This document shows positions 36,568 to 48,576 of a DNA stretch of 64,000 bases, one piece after another. A program made the position numbers and the translations under genes. A model generated the notes under the pieces. That model was not told the DNA's origin. It saw only the letters and a list, made by a program, of their open reading frames with translations, and made no database searches. Source of the DNA: Thiomonas sp. FB-Cd. GTDB lineage: Bacteria; Pseudomonadota; Gammaproteobacteria; Burkholderiales; Burkholderiaceae_C. Where the stretch lies: NCBI RefSeq assembly GCF_000733775.1, contig NZ_JPOE01000002.1:1550001-1614000 (forward strand). The letters are read 5' to 3'. Positions within the stretch are counted from its first letter, which is position 1; each line of letters begins with the position of its first letter.

Positions 36568-38478
36568 CTACTGATTCGTTGCAGCCATCACTTCGGACAG
36601 ATCCGTCAAGCCTGCAAACATCTTTTCAATACCGTCTTGCCGTAGCGTGATCATGCCCGCCGATTGCCCGAAGGCAACAATGTCTAGCGCTGAAGCACGG
36701 CGACGAATGAGTTCACGCATGCGTTCATCAGCCACCAAAAGTTCATGTAACCCAAGGCGACCGTGGTACCCCGTGCCATCACACTTTGCGCAGCCCTGTC
36801 GGCGGTATCCCCAAAGATGCCCCTCGGAGTCACCGTGCGTCCCTGCCCAGCGCGCGATCAGTGCGCGCCTGTCGATCCCGCTACCGCCGCCGCTCTTGAT
36901 GTAGAGATCTGCCAGATAGTCCCGCTCGATGCTTTGCAAGCGCTCCCTGATTCGGCATTCCGTACAGAGCCGTCGCACGAGCCGCTGCGCAGCGATTGCG
37001 AGCAACGAGTCTGAGAACGTAAAGGGATCCATGCCGATCTCAAGCAGGCGCGTAATGCTCTCGGCAGCCGAATTCGTGTGCAAGGTCGACATCACCAAAT
37101 GCCCAGTGAGCGAGGCCTCGATGGCGATCCGCGCCGTTTCCTCATCACGCATTTCTCCAATCATGATCACGTCAGGATCCGCACGCAGAAACGTACGCAT
37201 GGCCGCAGCGAAGGTCCAACCGATGCGCGCATTGATTTGAACTTGGCGCAGCCCTTCTTGTGTGATTTCCACGGGGTCTTCGGCCGTCCATATCTTTCTC
37301 TTTCCGGTGTTGAGATCACGCATCACGGAATGCAACGTGGTCGTCTTTCCGCTGCCTGTCGGACCGCAGATCAAGATCAGTCCATACGGTTTTTTCATTA
37401 CGGCGCGTAGCCCCGCAAGGTTGCTCGCACTGAGGTCAATATCCTCCAGCGGCATCGGCTTGAGACCACTGAGCAAGCGCAGTACGACGTCCTCCAAACC
37501 GTGCGCCGTGGGCACGGTCACCATGCGAAGTTCAACGTGATCGCCTCCGAATCGTGCAAAGTCGATCTTGCCGTCCTGCGGTTTGCGATGCTCGGATATG
37601 TCCAGATCCGCCATGATTTTGAGTCTGGAGACAATCGCAAAGCTATAGCGTCCGGGAAGCTCCAGATAGTCCGAGAGATCCCCATCGATACGTAGCCTGA
37701 TTTTGACAGGATTGGGGGCGGCGGACGTCTCGATATGAATGTCCGATGCGCGCAATTTGATTGCATTGGCAATGAGGCGGTTGACGAATTGAACGAGCAC
37801 GCTCTTGGAGTCTGATGCGGATGCAATATCGTTCATCACGATCAAATCGTCGTTCTGGGCGAGCTCGGCGGTCAGTTCCTGAAGACTACGCTGCGTCGAG
37901 ACCGCCGCAGCCGATGCCGTGTGCAGATATGCGCGGGCAATCGCCGGCGCCAACGTCCCCGCCACGCCAGCCACGGGAAGCACTCGTAGATTGGTCCGGA
38001 AACGCAACTCATCCAGGATCGCCTTGTTGTCCCAAGGGTCTGCGACGGCGACCACCAGTGTGCCTTCCCGAACCATTAGAGGCAGCACTGACTCGCGCTC
38101 TGAGAACTCTGCAGGAACAAGCTGCAATGCCTCTGCCTCTGGTCTTATGGCATGCAAATCCACGAAACGAAGGCCAAGCCATTCCCCCATGACGCGGTTG
38201 ATTTGCTCAGGCCTAAGGATTTTGTTGTTGATCAGAACCGAACCAAGTGTGCGGTGGGGAGTCGTGCGTGCCTGTAGAGCAAGCGCCTGTGATAGTTGAT
38301 GCGTCGTCAGTAACCCGCGTTCGACCAGAGCCTCGCCGAGGTGTCTGGCTGGATCTGCGGAAGAAAACCGAAGCGAATGCCAGAGGACATCAAGCCTAGA
38401 TGAGTCGGGCGCATCTAACTCGCTGGGCGCTAGTGAAGGCGCGGATTGGTCGTCCTGGATTCGTGGCAGAGCGCTCAT
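36568..38478 (-). CDS. GspE/PilB-family secretion or pilus assembly ATPase
   Basis: A 636-residue assembly ATPase. An N-terminal MshEN-like region (about 45-200, LGEALVERGLLTTHQL and LGSVLINNKILRPEQI) is followed by the catalytic core with Walker A GPTGSGKTTT, Asp-box AEDPVEI, Walker B VIMIGEMRDEETA and LVMSTLHTNSAAESI. A zinc-binding pair CTEC...CAKC is in the C-terminal third. The N-terminal module binds cyclic di-GMP in some relatives; whether it does here is unknown. The gene is isolated from other pilus or secretion genes in the window, so pilus versus type II secretion is not settled. Confidence 0.88.
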   Translation of the reverse strand: MSALPRIQDDQSAPSLAPSELDAPDSSRLDVLWHSLRFSSADPARHLGEALVERGLLTTHQLSQALALQARTTPHRTLGSVLINNKILRPEQINRVMGEWLGLRFVDLHAIRPEAEALQLVPAEFSERESVLPLMVREGTLVVAVADPWDNKAILDELRFRTNLRVLPVAGVAGTLAPAIARAYLHTASAAAVSTQRSLQELTAELAQNDDLIVMNDIASASDSKSVLVQFVNRLIANAIKLRASDIHIETSAAPNPVKIRLRIDGDLSDYLELPGRYSFAIVSRLKIMADLDISEHRKPQDGKIDFARFGGDHVELRMVTVPTAHGLEDVVLRLLSGLKPMPLEDIDLSASNLAGLRAVMKKPYGLILICGPTGSGKTTTLHSVMRDLNTGKRKIWTAEDPVEITQEGLRQVQINARIGWTFAAAMRTFLRADPDVIMIGEMRDEETARIAIEASLTGHLVMSTLHTNSAAESITRLLEIGMDPFTFSDSLLAIAAQRLVRRLCTECRIRERLQSIERDYLADLYIKSGGGSGIDRRALIARWAGTHGDSEGHLWGYRRQGCAKCDGTGYHGRLGLHELLVADERMRELIRRRASALDIVAFGQSAGMITLRQDGIEKMFAGLTDLSEVMAATNQ

Positions 38479-38793
38479 AAATCAGTGTCCATTGGATTCT
38501 CGGAACAGAAGTCGGCTATGCGTAGGCTACGTTTTCCAGCCAGCTTCGCAAGACGCTGGCGACGTCGAAATCCAAAACCGTGCGACATTTGTCACGCTCC
38601 TTGCAATTTCTCAACTCCAACTCAAAATGGCGAAGCGTCCTCGACCAAGACTGGGGCTCACGGCTTGGAGGCAAGAATTAGGATCCGTCTGTCGCGCGCA
38701 CGGACCCAGCCAAGGACAATCGGTTAGACGGGACGGCTGTGGCTGAATCGCACCGAGCATCGCCGCAACGATCGAGGAATGTTGGCCTGGAAC
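38479..38793. other. intergenic region, no supported gene
   Basis: About 315 bases between divergent genes. It must contain the promoters for both, but I find no convincing -35/-10 pair or regulatory repeat. Confidence 0.5.
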
Positions 38794-39546
38794 ATGTCAG
38801 ACAGCTTCAATGATCATTTCTCAAAACGCTCCGCGGACTACGCCCGGTTTCGACCGACTTATCCGCCGGAGCTTGTCGTCTGGTTAGCCAGCGTCGCACC
38901 GTCGCGAAGGCTTGCCCTTGACTGCGGCTGCGGAACTGGGCAATTGTCGACCTTGCTCGCGCAACAGTTCGACAGGGTTATCGGCACTGACGCCAGTCCC
39001 GCGCAGATCGCGAATGCGACGCGCCATGAGCGCGTGCAATACCGCGTGGAGTCTTCCGAGCGAAGCCGACTCGGCGATGCGAGCGTGGACCTGGTCTCGG
39101 CGGCCCAGGCTGCGCACTGGTTCGATCTCGAAGCGTTCTTCGAAGAAGTTCGCCGCGTTCTGCGCCCGCATGGCTGCGTCGCGCTCATCACGTACGGCAT
39201 CACGGAAACAACCGGCGAGCCCGGTCGCCTACTGGAAAACTTCTATTCAACCGTCATCGGACCGTACTGGCCACCTGAGAGGCGACACGTCGAGACCGGC
39301 TATCGCCTGTTGCCCTTCCCCTTTGACGAGATTATGGCGCCCGAAATGACGATGACGACCCACTGGTCGCTTGATCAGCTTCTTGGCTACGTCGACACCT
39401 GGTCCGCTGTCCGTCAGGCCGAAGTAGTCCTTGGGCGTACCCCATATGCGCACTTCGTCGATCAAATGCGCACCACCTGGGGCGACCCAGGAATGCGGCG
39501 CGAGGTCCGCTGGCCGCTCAGCATGCGTGTCGGGTTCAAGAACTAA
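38794..39546 (+). CDS. class I SAM-dependent methyltransferase (methyltransferase type 11)
   Basis: A 250-residue protein. The SAM-binding motif I LALDCGCGTGQLS is followed by GTDASPAQI and the post-motif SAAQAAHWFDLEAFF. The opening SDSFNDHFSKRSADYARFRPTYP is typical of a common family annotated as trans-aconitate-like methyltransferases. ATG 38794 fits the family; an upstream in-frame ATG at 38779 with GAGGA directly before it is the alternative. Substrate unknown. It is a single gene between unrelated neighbours. Confidence 0.82.
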   Translation: MSDSFNDHFSKRSADYARFRPTYPPELVVWLASVAPSRRLALDCGCGTGQLSTLLAQQFDRVIGTDASPAQIANATRHERVQYRVESSERSRLGDASVDLVSAAQAAHWFDLEAFFEEVRRVLRPHGCVALITYGITETTGEPGRLLENFYSTVIGPYWPPERRHVETGYRLLPFPFDEIMAPEMTMTTHWSLDQLLGYVDTWSAVRQAEVVLGRTPYAHFVDQMRTTWGDPGMRREVRWPLSMRVGFKN

Positions 39547-40461
39547 TCACTCGGACCATGCGCGCCGCTGCCTAAAGAACAGGGCGATCTCCACGGACTT
39601 CGGGATGCAGCGCCGTGCAAAATGAACCCGTAAGATCGTTCGATGGCGTTCTCTTTTCGTCTCACCAGAAAATTCCGTACTCGGAAAGTTACCCGGTCTG
39701 GAGGCCCTGTTTTCAAGGCACTCCGAGGCGTGTTACTCGACCTGGGTCTGTCATACCCTGGCCTTGAAAGCACCAGGCGCAGCCCCACGCGAGAGCGCCA
39801 TGACGACCCGTCGAGAGGCCACGTTGACCGCTGTCTCGTACTGGAGTTCACCCAGACCATTCGCACGCGCGATTGGCTGCTCAGTGCCAGTCGAGTCGCT
39901 CAGGCGCTGGCAAAAGAAAGGCTGCCAGAAAGGCGATGAAACGGACACCCCAGGGAAGAAATGGACCGCATCCTGCGCTTCATGCAGCAACTCCTCGGTG
40001 GGTCCAACTGCTGCGGCATGGGCGAGGGCCTTGGCCCCCTCCCGCTTGACCCGAAGGAACAGCGCGGTCGCAGACTGGAGAAGCGGGCTGCTGCTCTTGC
40101 CAGGGCTACGGCACCTCGGCTGCTCACGTAAGGGGTGATTCAACACGCTAAGCGTCGGCTTTGGCGCTCCACCGCCCAATAATCCCTGATTTTCGATCAC
40201 GACCTCACACGTCAGATGTCTCACTGACCAACGCGTTGCGGGAAGTACGCGATGATCCAAGTTTGTGCTACATAGCCATTTGTCGTGATCTTCGACGACG
40301 ATCCCACCATGCTGGATGTTCGCCAGTGAGAACTTTTCGGAGTGACAAGGATCTTCCAATAGGCTGGCACTTTTTTCCCACTGCACACAAAGCAATTAGG
40401 TGCAAGCCATCAGCACTGCGCCGTTCCCCGAGGGGAACGTACTCACACCCGGAGATGTTCC
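39547..40461. other. gene-poor stretch, probably decayed island DNA
   Basis: About 900 bases with no supported gene. A minus-strand frame of 214 codons (39751-40395) and several plus-strand frames exist, but their composition is Arg/Ser-rich and I recognise nothing. With the decayed integrase at 40750-41240 beside tRNA-Ser, this may be residue of an old integrated element. Confidence 0.45.
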
Positions 40462-40713
40462 ATGAAAGCCCACTACGTTTTTGCGTCCGCCCTACTCTTT
40501 GCCTTGGCGACGTCAGCCCATGCCACGACGGTCACCAATTTCGCCCACAGTTTCAAGAATGATGCCGTTTATGCAGGCAAGAAGGTCGTACAGGTCGGTG
40601 CCAACACTGGACACGCTGTCTGGCATGCCGGCAAAGTTGTTGGCAGCGACGTTGCCCATGGCGTGAAAGATGGCTACCAGGCCACGATGCATGAGGTGAA
40701 GAAGGCCGTGTAG
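40462..40713 (+). CDS. small exported protein of unknown function
   Basis: An 83-residue protein with a clear Sec signal peptide (about 1-21, cleavage after SAHA). The mature part of about 62 residues is rich in Val, Ala, Gly, His and Lys (NDAVYAGKKVVQVGANTGHA, then VKDGYQATMHEVKKAV), with an amphipathic look. CGGAG lies 7 bases before the ATG, so it is very likely expressed. No family recognised; small periplasmic proteins of this type are common in Burkholderiales. Confidence 0.75.
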   Translation: MKAHYVFASALLFALATSAHATTVTNFAHSFKNDAVYAGKKVVQVGANTGHAVWHAGKVVGSDVAHGVKDGYQATMHEVKKAV

Positions 40714-40749
40714 TCGGACAGGCGTGGCTCGTCCAGCGATCGCTGTAAC

Positions 40750-41240
40750 GCCGTAACTGCCGTAACAGCATTACAGCCCCACGGTACCCGCATCGCGTTC
40801 CGCGTAGCGTTCTACTCGGGTCTGCGCATGGTCGAGCTTTACAGGGTCAATGGCAACCGGCTGATTCTGGCGGACACAAAAGCGGTGACATGCGGGCGGT
40901 CCCCGTTCATCCACGCATCCGCAGGTGCCTGCCGTACCTGCTCATCACCATCAATCGCAGCACCCTGCAAAAAGACATCGTTCGGGCGAAGGAGTGTGCG
41001 CAGATTTCTGGCGTGCGATTCCACGATCTGCGCCAATCGGCTGCCAGTGAGATGGTCAACGCTGGCGTCGATCTGTTCACGTTGGGCACTGTGCTAGGCC
41101 ACCGTGCCCGCGCAGCACCAAGCGCTATAGCCACCTGATGGCTGACCGCCTGGCGGACGCTTTGGGCATGATCGGGCAGAAAAATCCGCACAAGACGCCG
41201 CAAATGCCAAGAAAAAAGCCGCTGTCTAGCGGCCTAATCC
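40750..41240 (+). pseudogene. tyrosine-recombinase (integrase) remnant with two frameshifts
   Basis: Three consecutive reading frames read as one broken integrase. HGTRIAFRVAFYSGLRMVEL (with the catalytic Arg) is in the frame through 40828. FHDLRQSAASEMVNAGVDLF (the HxxR box) and LGTVLGHR are in the frame through 40890. TKRYSHLMADRLADALG, with the nucleophile Tyr, is in the frame through 41138. The N-terminal half is absent. It abuts the 3' end of tRNA-Ser, the usual position of an integrase after insertion into a tRNA gene. Confidence 0.85.
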
Positions 41241-41249
41241 TTGATTCGC

Positions 41250-41340
41250 TGGCGGAAAGGGTGGGATTCGAACCCACGGTACGGAAGAACCGTACACCGG
41301 ATTTCGAGTCCGGCGCATTCGACCACTCTGCCACCTTTCC
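41250..41340 (-). tRNA. tRNA-Ser(CGA)
   Basis: Acceptor strand GGAAAGG (41334-41340) pairs with CCTTTCC; discriminator G and an encoded CCA (41250-41252) follow. The anticodon stem CCGGA/TCCGG holds the loop CTCGAAA, giving anticodon CGA (codon UCG). A long variable arm (GTACGGTTCTTCCGTAC) confirms the serine type, and the T-arm has GGTTCGAATCC. Confidence 0.97.
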
Positions 41341-41412
41341 AGGGTGTTGATTGCTTTCGTACACGCCGTCAGCGTGCCAAAGCAAGCAAACGTGCAAGTT
41401 TAGCAGGAAGAA

Positions 41413-43741
<2,329 letters not shown>

Positions 43742-43745
<4 letters not shown>

Positions 43746-44191
43746 AGAACACCCAGAATATGCACATCGAACACAACAGGCTTGCCAGCCAGCGGGTGGT
43801 TGAAGTCAAGCTCCACCATGTCGTCACTCACGGCGGTGACAGTCGCGGCTGCCGACGCACCGCTCGCTGATGTCACCCCTGAGAGCTGCACGGCGTCACC
43901 CACGGCAATGTGCACGTCATCTGGCAGATGGTTCTGAAGTGCGGCGCGCGATATGCGCTGCACACGGGCCGGGTCATGCGTGCCGAATGCCGTGTCCGGT
44001 GGAAGTTCAAAATGCGCCTGCGCACCCTCCTCCAACCCGAGCAGACAGGCTTCCAACGCCGGGGCGAGTTGGTGCGCGCCCAAGGTAAGCGTGGCTGGCC
44101 GATGGCCGAAGGTGTTGACCCAGTCGGGGCCGTCGGGCGCCGACAGTCGGTAATGCAGGGTGAGCAGGGAATCGGGACGGACGCTGACCAC
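43742..44191 (-). CDS. fkpB: FKBP-type peptidyl-prolyl isomerase (FkpB/SlpA type)
   Basis: A 149-residue FKBP-type protein from a GTG at 44191 ([17 protein letters not shown]), with CGGAG 10 bases upstream. The SlyD-like insert-in-flap topology is visible, with [11 protein letters not shown] and [10 protein letters not shown], then [18 protein letters not shown]. The last segment matches SlyD/FkpB proteins. In E. coli fkpB also lies directly before ispH, and here the two overlap by four bases. It lacks the His-rich tail of SlyD. Confidence 0.9.
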
Positions 44192-44629
44192 AGTGTCTAA
44201 ACTCCGGAAACAAAGGATTATTGTAGGGACGTGTCCATGCCCGCACCCATTGCCGCTCTTCTTGCGCTCGCCCCCCGGCCGAGGCGTCGCGTGACGAACC
44301 TGACAGGCATGCCCAGGGTAGACAGCGCTCGCATGCACCCCGTCAACTCGTCCATCCGATCGGGGTGCCCGCGCGCAGCCACTTTCGAGGAGCACATGGC
44401 CAAGGCAGTTGGGCAAGCAGACGCTGACTATGCGTCGAGCAGCACGCATCCTGAACGACTGTTCGCGATCGGCGTGGCGCAAGGCCTCTGTCGCGGCACG
44501 CTTGCGGGCATAGCGCCTGAATTCCATCCAGCCCTTTGGACATGCGCAACTGCCGAGCCCCCGGCCGACCACGCGGCAAGTGCATCAGCCACGGCGCAGT
44601 GCGCCCCGCTGTAGGGACGACCTCGCGCG
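44192..44629. other. intergenic region with an unrecognised open frame
   Basis: About 440 bases between divergent fkpB and the Smr gene. A plus-strand frame (ATG 44237 to 44614, about 125 codons) begins just after the fkpB promoter region. Its translation is Ala/Arg/Pro-rich and matches nothing I know, and I see no ribosome-binding site. I do not call it a gene. Confidence 0.45.
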
Positions 44630-45247
44630 ATGACCGCTTCACGCACCCCACGCACCCCGCGCGCCCCCAAGGCGCAAACCACCACGCCACAGCCTAGCGC
44701 CGAGGAGCGTGAGCTCTTCCGCCAGGCTGTAGCAGGTGCCCAGCCCATCGCTCCCAGCGGGCGCGTCACGCTTGCCCCGCCGGCCCCCCAGCCCATCCCG
44801 CTGCAACGTCTGCGCGATGAGCAAGCCGCACTCGCAGAATCCCTGTCGGACGAAGTCGACGTCGACAGCCTGCTGGAAACCGACGAACTTCTCTCGTTCC
44901 GCCGCCCGGGCATTGGACCTGACATCGTGCGCAAGCTGCGACGCGGGCATTGGGTTATCCAGGCTGAATTGGACCTCCACGGCATGCGACGCGACGAGGC
45001 GCGCGAAAGCCTGTCCGGCTTCATCCATTCTGTCCGGGCGCAAGGCGTGCGTTGCGTGCGGATCATCCACGGCAAGGGGCTGAGCTCCCCGGGGCGGGAG
45101 CCCGTCCTCAAGCACAAGGTACGCGCCTGGTTGGTGCAAAAAGATGAGGTCCTGGCGTTCTGCCAAGCCAAGCCTTCAGACGGCGGCGCTGGCGCTCTTG
45201 TCGTTCTTCTACGTGGCGTGGACGCTCGGCGCGTACGTCCGGCGTAA
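44630..45247 (+). CDS. Smr-domain protein
   Basis: A 205-residue protein with a basic, Pro-rich N-terminus (1-60) and a C-terminal Smr domain (about 105-195). The domain shows the ELDLHGMRRDEAR motif and IIHGKGLSS, both hallmarks of Smr nucleases related to MutS2. SmrA/SmrB proteins act on DNA or on stalled-ribosome mRNA. No partner gene nearby indicates which. Its start has only a weak ribosome-binding site. Confidence 0.9.
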   Translation: MTASRTPRTPRAPKAQTTTPQPSAEERELFRQAVAGAQPIAPSGRVTLAPPAPQPIPLQRLRDEQAALAESLSDEVDVDSLLETDELLSFRRPGIGPDIVRKLRRGHWVIQAELDLHGMRRDEARESLSGFIHSVRAQGVRCVRIIHGKGLSSPGREPVLKHKVRAWLVQKDEVLAFCQAKPSDGGAGALVVLLRGVDARRVRPA

Positions 45248-45306
45248 GCCAGTGCGTTGGGGCGATCGGCGGTGACGGGTTGCGGGCCCGCGCCGCAACC
45301 ACACCC

Positions 45307-45729
45307 CTACGACGCTTCCACCGCTTTCTCAGGCTGGTTGCGCATCCAGTCAGCCGTGCCGGCAAAGGCGGTATGCAGCCGCATTCGCAGCTCTGGCGCG
45401 ATATCCAGTTCTGCCATCGCTTGATCCATACAGGCCAGCCATTGGTCACGCTCCTTCACGCCAATCGCGTAGGGGAAATGGCGCATGCGCAAACGTGGAT
45501 GGCCAAAGCGCTGCTCATACAAACCTGGGCCACCGAGCCAGCCGCACAAGAACCAGTGCAGCTTGTTTCGCGTTTGCTCCAAATGCCCAGGATGCATGGA
45601 GCGCAATTCAGCGTAGGCCTCGTCCAGCTCCATCAGGTCGTAGAAACGGTCAACCAAAGCGCGCACACCCGGCTCTCCGCCGAGCAACTCAAACGGGGCT
45701 GTGGGTAATTGGGACTCTGGGGTGCTCAT
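45307..45729 (-). CDS. group 2 truncated haemoglobin
   Basis: A 140-residue 2/2 globin. Features: FYDLMELDEAYAELRSMHP (B-E region), KLHWFLCGWLGGP with the E-helix Trp, the proximal His in RMRHFPYAIG, and the G-helix Trp in RDQWLACM. ATG 45729 is preferred; an upstream TTG frame adds 8 residues. Likely an oxygen or nitric-oxide-handling haem protein; no neighbours specify a role. Confidence 0.92.
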   Translation of the reverse strand: MSTPESQLPTAPFELLGGEPGVRALVDRFYDLMELDEAYAELRSMHPGHLEQTRNKLHWFLCGWLGGPGLYEQRFGHPRLRMRHFPYAIGVKERDQWLACMDQAMAELDIAPELRMRLHTAFAGTADWMRNQPEKAVEAS

Positions 45730-45815
45730 TGTGGCGCAATGGGAATGTTCCAACGCCTATTGTCGCCGCTCACCCATGCCCCAGCCTTGCCACACGTCAA
45801 AATCCGGCGCGACGC

Positions 45816-48368
45816 TCAAGTGACCGCGCGCAACGTGCGCAGAGGTGGTGCATTCACCACATGGCGCAGCGCCATCCAACCCACAGCGAGTGCCAGAAGG
45901 GCGCCCATCGCAATGCCCACGGCCAACCACCAGATCGCGGGAGTCCAGGCGAAGTCAAAGACCCGCCGCGCCAGCACCCACGCCACGCCCGCCGCCGCCA
46001 AGGTGCCAAGAAAACCCGCCAGCGCTCCGCTGAAAATGAGCTCCGCAGCCATGACTCGCCTCAGCAGACTCGTGGAAGCGCCCAGCACGCGCCACATGGT
46101 CGTCTCGTGCTCACGCTCCTGTCGGCTGATCAGCAGACTGGCTATCAACACAGCGAGCCCTGCTGCCAACGCGAAGGCGAACAAGAACTGCACAGCGGTG
46201 CTTACCTGCTCGAGCATGTGCCGTACTTGGTCGAGCAAATACCCGAGGTCGATGATGGTGATATCGGGAAAGGCATGGGCCAGGCGATCGTCCAGATGGG
46301 TGTCCGCGGGAGGCTCGAAAAAAGCGGTGATGAACGTGGCGGGCTGCTCCGCCAGCAAGTTGCGCGGCATGAGCACGAAAAAGTTGACGCGCATCGAGCC
46401 CCAATCGATCTTGCGCAGGCTTGTGATGGGGGCGGTCACCGTGCTGCCCGCAATATCGAAACGCAAGCGGTCGCCCATCTTCAGGCCCAGTGTGTCGGCG
46501 ATGCCCGTATCGACCGACAACCCTTCTGCGCCAGGGCCCGCTGTTGCTGCCCAGGTGCCGGCCGTGATCCGGTTATGGGCAGGGAGTACCGGCGTCGTCG
46601 AAAGGTTGAACTCGCGGTCGATCAATGCACGTGCACGCTCGCTCTTGTAGTCGCGCCCGAATACCGCTTTGCCATTGACGGCCACAAGACGCCCGCGCAC
46701 CATCGGGTACCAGTCGAACTGGGCAATGCCGGCTGCCTTCAGGTTCGCCTGAAAGCCTTGCGCTTGCTGCGCCTGGATGTTGATCACGAAACGGTTGGGT
46801 GCATCCGGCGGCAGGCTTGCGTGCCAGCCGGCAAGCAGGCCCGTGCGCAGCATGGCCACCAGCATGAGTGCCAGCATGGACAGGCCGAGGGCGCTGATCT
46901 GTGCCACAGCCTGCGCACTGCGTGAACCCAACTGCCGCGCGGCCAGGGCCAGCACGCCGCGGCGGCCGTTACTCAGGCGCCGAAGGGCTGCCACCAGCGC
47001 GTATGCGAGCACGGCAAAGACCAGGGCGGATGCGACGAAGCCGCCGAGTGCGATCCATGCGAGGCGCCTGTCCTGCGCCAGCACTAGCAAGACCCCAATG
47101 AAGATGGCGACACCGCCAAGCCCTAACAACCATGCCGCCAGGCGATGTGCCTGCCTTTCCCGCCGAAGCACACGCAGCGGCGGCACGCGTGCAAGTTGCA
47201 CAACTGGTGGTAGCGCAAAACCCAAAAGCAACGACAAAGCAGCCAGCAGGGCAATGCCTGCAGGCTGCCAGCCCGGGGCTGGCAGATCGCGCACATCCAC
47301 CACGCCGGCCAGCATTTGGAGCAATGAAGCCTGGCCGACTAATCCCAGCGCCGCTCCAACGATTGCCGCCAACACGCCAAGCAGCACAAGTTCGCCCGTG
47401 ACAAGCAGGAGCACCCCCGTTTGTGACAAACCCAGCGCCTTGAGCAACGCCGTCGAGTCGAGCCTGCGCCGTGCAAAATCGCGCGCCGCGATGGCCACTG
47501 CTACAGCAGCAATCAGGGCCGTCAGCATGGAAACCAGCTGCAAAAAACCCGAGCCGCGCTGCAGATTCTGGCCGAGCTCGGGCCCTCCATCGGCAACGGT
47601 TAGAACCCGCATGCCGTGCAAGCCCTGATCGTCGATGCGCGCCTTGGCCCACGCCGCGTAGCCTTCTGCGGCCTGCGGCGGGCCTGAAGTGGCCAAGCGG
47701 TAGGTCACACGACTCGCGGGCTGGATCAGCCCCGTCGACGGCAGATCAGCGGCATTCATCATCACTCGCGGAGCGAAACTGATGAAGCCGGCACCGCGAT
47801 CGGGCTCGCGCTGGATAACGGCTGCGATAGGGAAACTGCGCGTGCCCAAGGTGATGGGACCTTGTGGCGGCGCGTTGAGCTGCGCGGCGACGCCCGGATC
47901 CACCCACACCGTGCCTGGCTCGGGCGCGCGGCGCAGCTTGAGGGTGGGGGTCCCTTCCCCATCCTGTGTCGTGGCTGTCCGGCGCGCACCACCTGAGACC
48001 GGGCTCAGCTCCATGCTGCCAAGCAGCGGATAGCCCCCGTCCACAGCCTTCACCGCCACCAGATGAGTACGACCCTGAGCACCTGGCCCGACGGCCATGC
48101 TGGCAAACACTGCCGTTTGGGTGATCCGAAGTCCCATAGCTCTGGACTTCTGCACAAACGCAGCAGGAACCGGGTGGTCACTCTGGACGACGGTCTGTCC
48201 ACCAATGAGCTGGGCAGCATCCCGCTTGAGCGCGGCATCAAGCCGCTGCGCAAGAAATCCCACTGTGGACAATGCCGCCGTAGCCAATACGAGCGCCAGC
48301 CACATCAGGCGCAACTCGACCGCACGCAGATCGCGCAGCGCCAGGGGAACAAAACGGGCGGGTCTCAT
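45816..48368 (-). CDS. large ABC-type permease of the FtsX/YbbP family
   Basis: An 850-residue inner-membrane protein with an N-terminal membrane segment and two FtsX-type blocks at about 265-390 and 720-840. The pattern matches YbbP of E. coli (about 800 residues), a permease that works with the ATPase YbbA. Motifs include LRDLRAVELRLMWLAL at the start and ERERETTMWRVLGAS-like sequence before the last block. No ATPase gene is adjacent, unlike the usual ybbA-ybbP pair. Function uncertain; export of lipids or peptides has been suggested for relatives. Confidence 0.82.
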   Translation of the reverse strand: MRPARFVPLALRDLRAVELRLMWLALVLATAALSTVGFLAQRLDAALKRDAAQLIGGQTVVQSDHPVPAAFVQKSRAMGLRITQTAVFASMAVGPGAQGRTHLVAVKAVDGGYPLLGSMELSPVSGGARRTATTQDGEGTPTLKLRRAPEPGTVWVDPGVAAQLNAPPQGPITLGTRSFPIAAVIQREPDRGAGFISFAPRVMMNAADLPSTGLIQPASRVTYRLATSGPPQAAEGYAAWAKARIDDQGLHGMRVLTVADGGPELGQNLQRGSGFLQLVSMLTALIAAVAVAIAARDFARRRLDSTALLKALGLSQTGVLLLVTGELVLLGVLAAIVGAALGLVGQASLLQMLAGVVDVRDLPAPGWQPAGIALLAALSLLLGFALPPVVQLARVPPLRVLRRERQAHRLAAWLLGLGGVAIFIGVLLVLAQDRRLAWIALGGFVASALVFAVLAYALVAALRRLSNGRRGVLALAARQLGSRSAQAVAQISALGLSMLALMLVAMLRTGLLAGWHASLPPDAPNRFVINIQAQQAQGFQANLKAAGIAQFDWYPMVRGRLVAVNGKAVFGRDYKSERARALIDREFNLSTTPVLPAHNRITAGTWAATAGPGAEGLSVDTGIADTLGLKMGDRLRFDIAGSTVTAPITSLRKIDWGSMRVNFFVLMPRNLLAEQPATFITAFFEPPADTHLDDRLAHAFPDITIIDLGYLLDQVRHMLEQVSTAVQFLFAFALAAGLAVLIASLLISRQEREHETTMWRVLGASTSLLRRVMAAELIFSGALAGFLGTLAAAGVAWVLARRVFDFAWTPAIWWLAVGIAMGALLALAVGWMALRHVVNAPPLRTLRAVT

Positions 48369-48576
48369 GACACGGTCTTTGGCTTGGCAGGAAATCGCCG
48401 CACGGCGCCCGCACGGCCCGCTCGGCGACCCAAAGGCACGGCTTCGCCGCGTAAGCGTTGATTCATGCGGCCAGCGTAGATGGCGTTCACCACCGTGTCA
48501 AAGCGCAAGCCCGTTTGGCCCCAGGCCAAAGCGGGGCAAAGGACGACACCAGGGCTGAAGCTGGGCGCTTGACCAA

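Noticed and set aside
36185..36574. A plus-strand frame of 129 codons between the pilus-type ATPase genes.
   Set aside because: It overlaps the end of the downstream ATPase gene, lacks a ribosome-binding site and resembles nothing known.
39751..40395. A minus-strand open frame of 214 codons.
   Set aside because: No recognisable domain, no good start site, and a composition typical of a non-coding frame; kept only as part of a gene-poor region.
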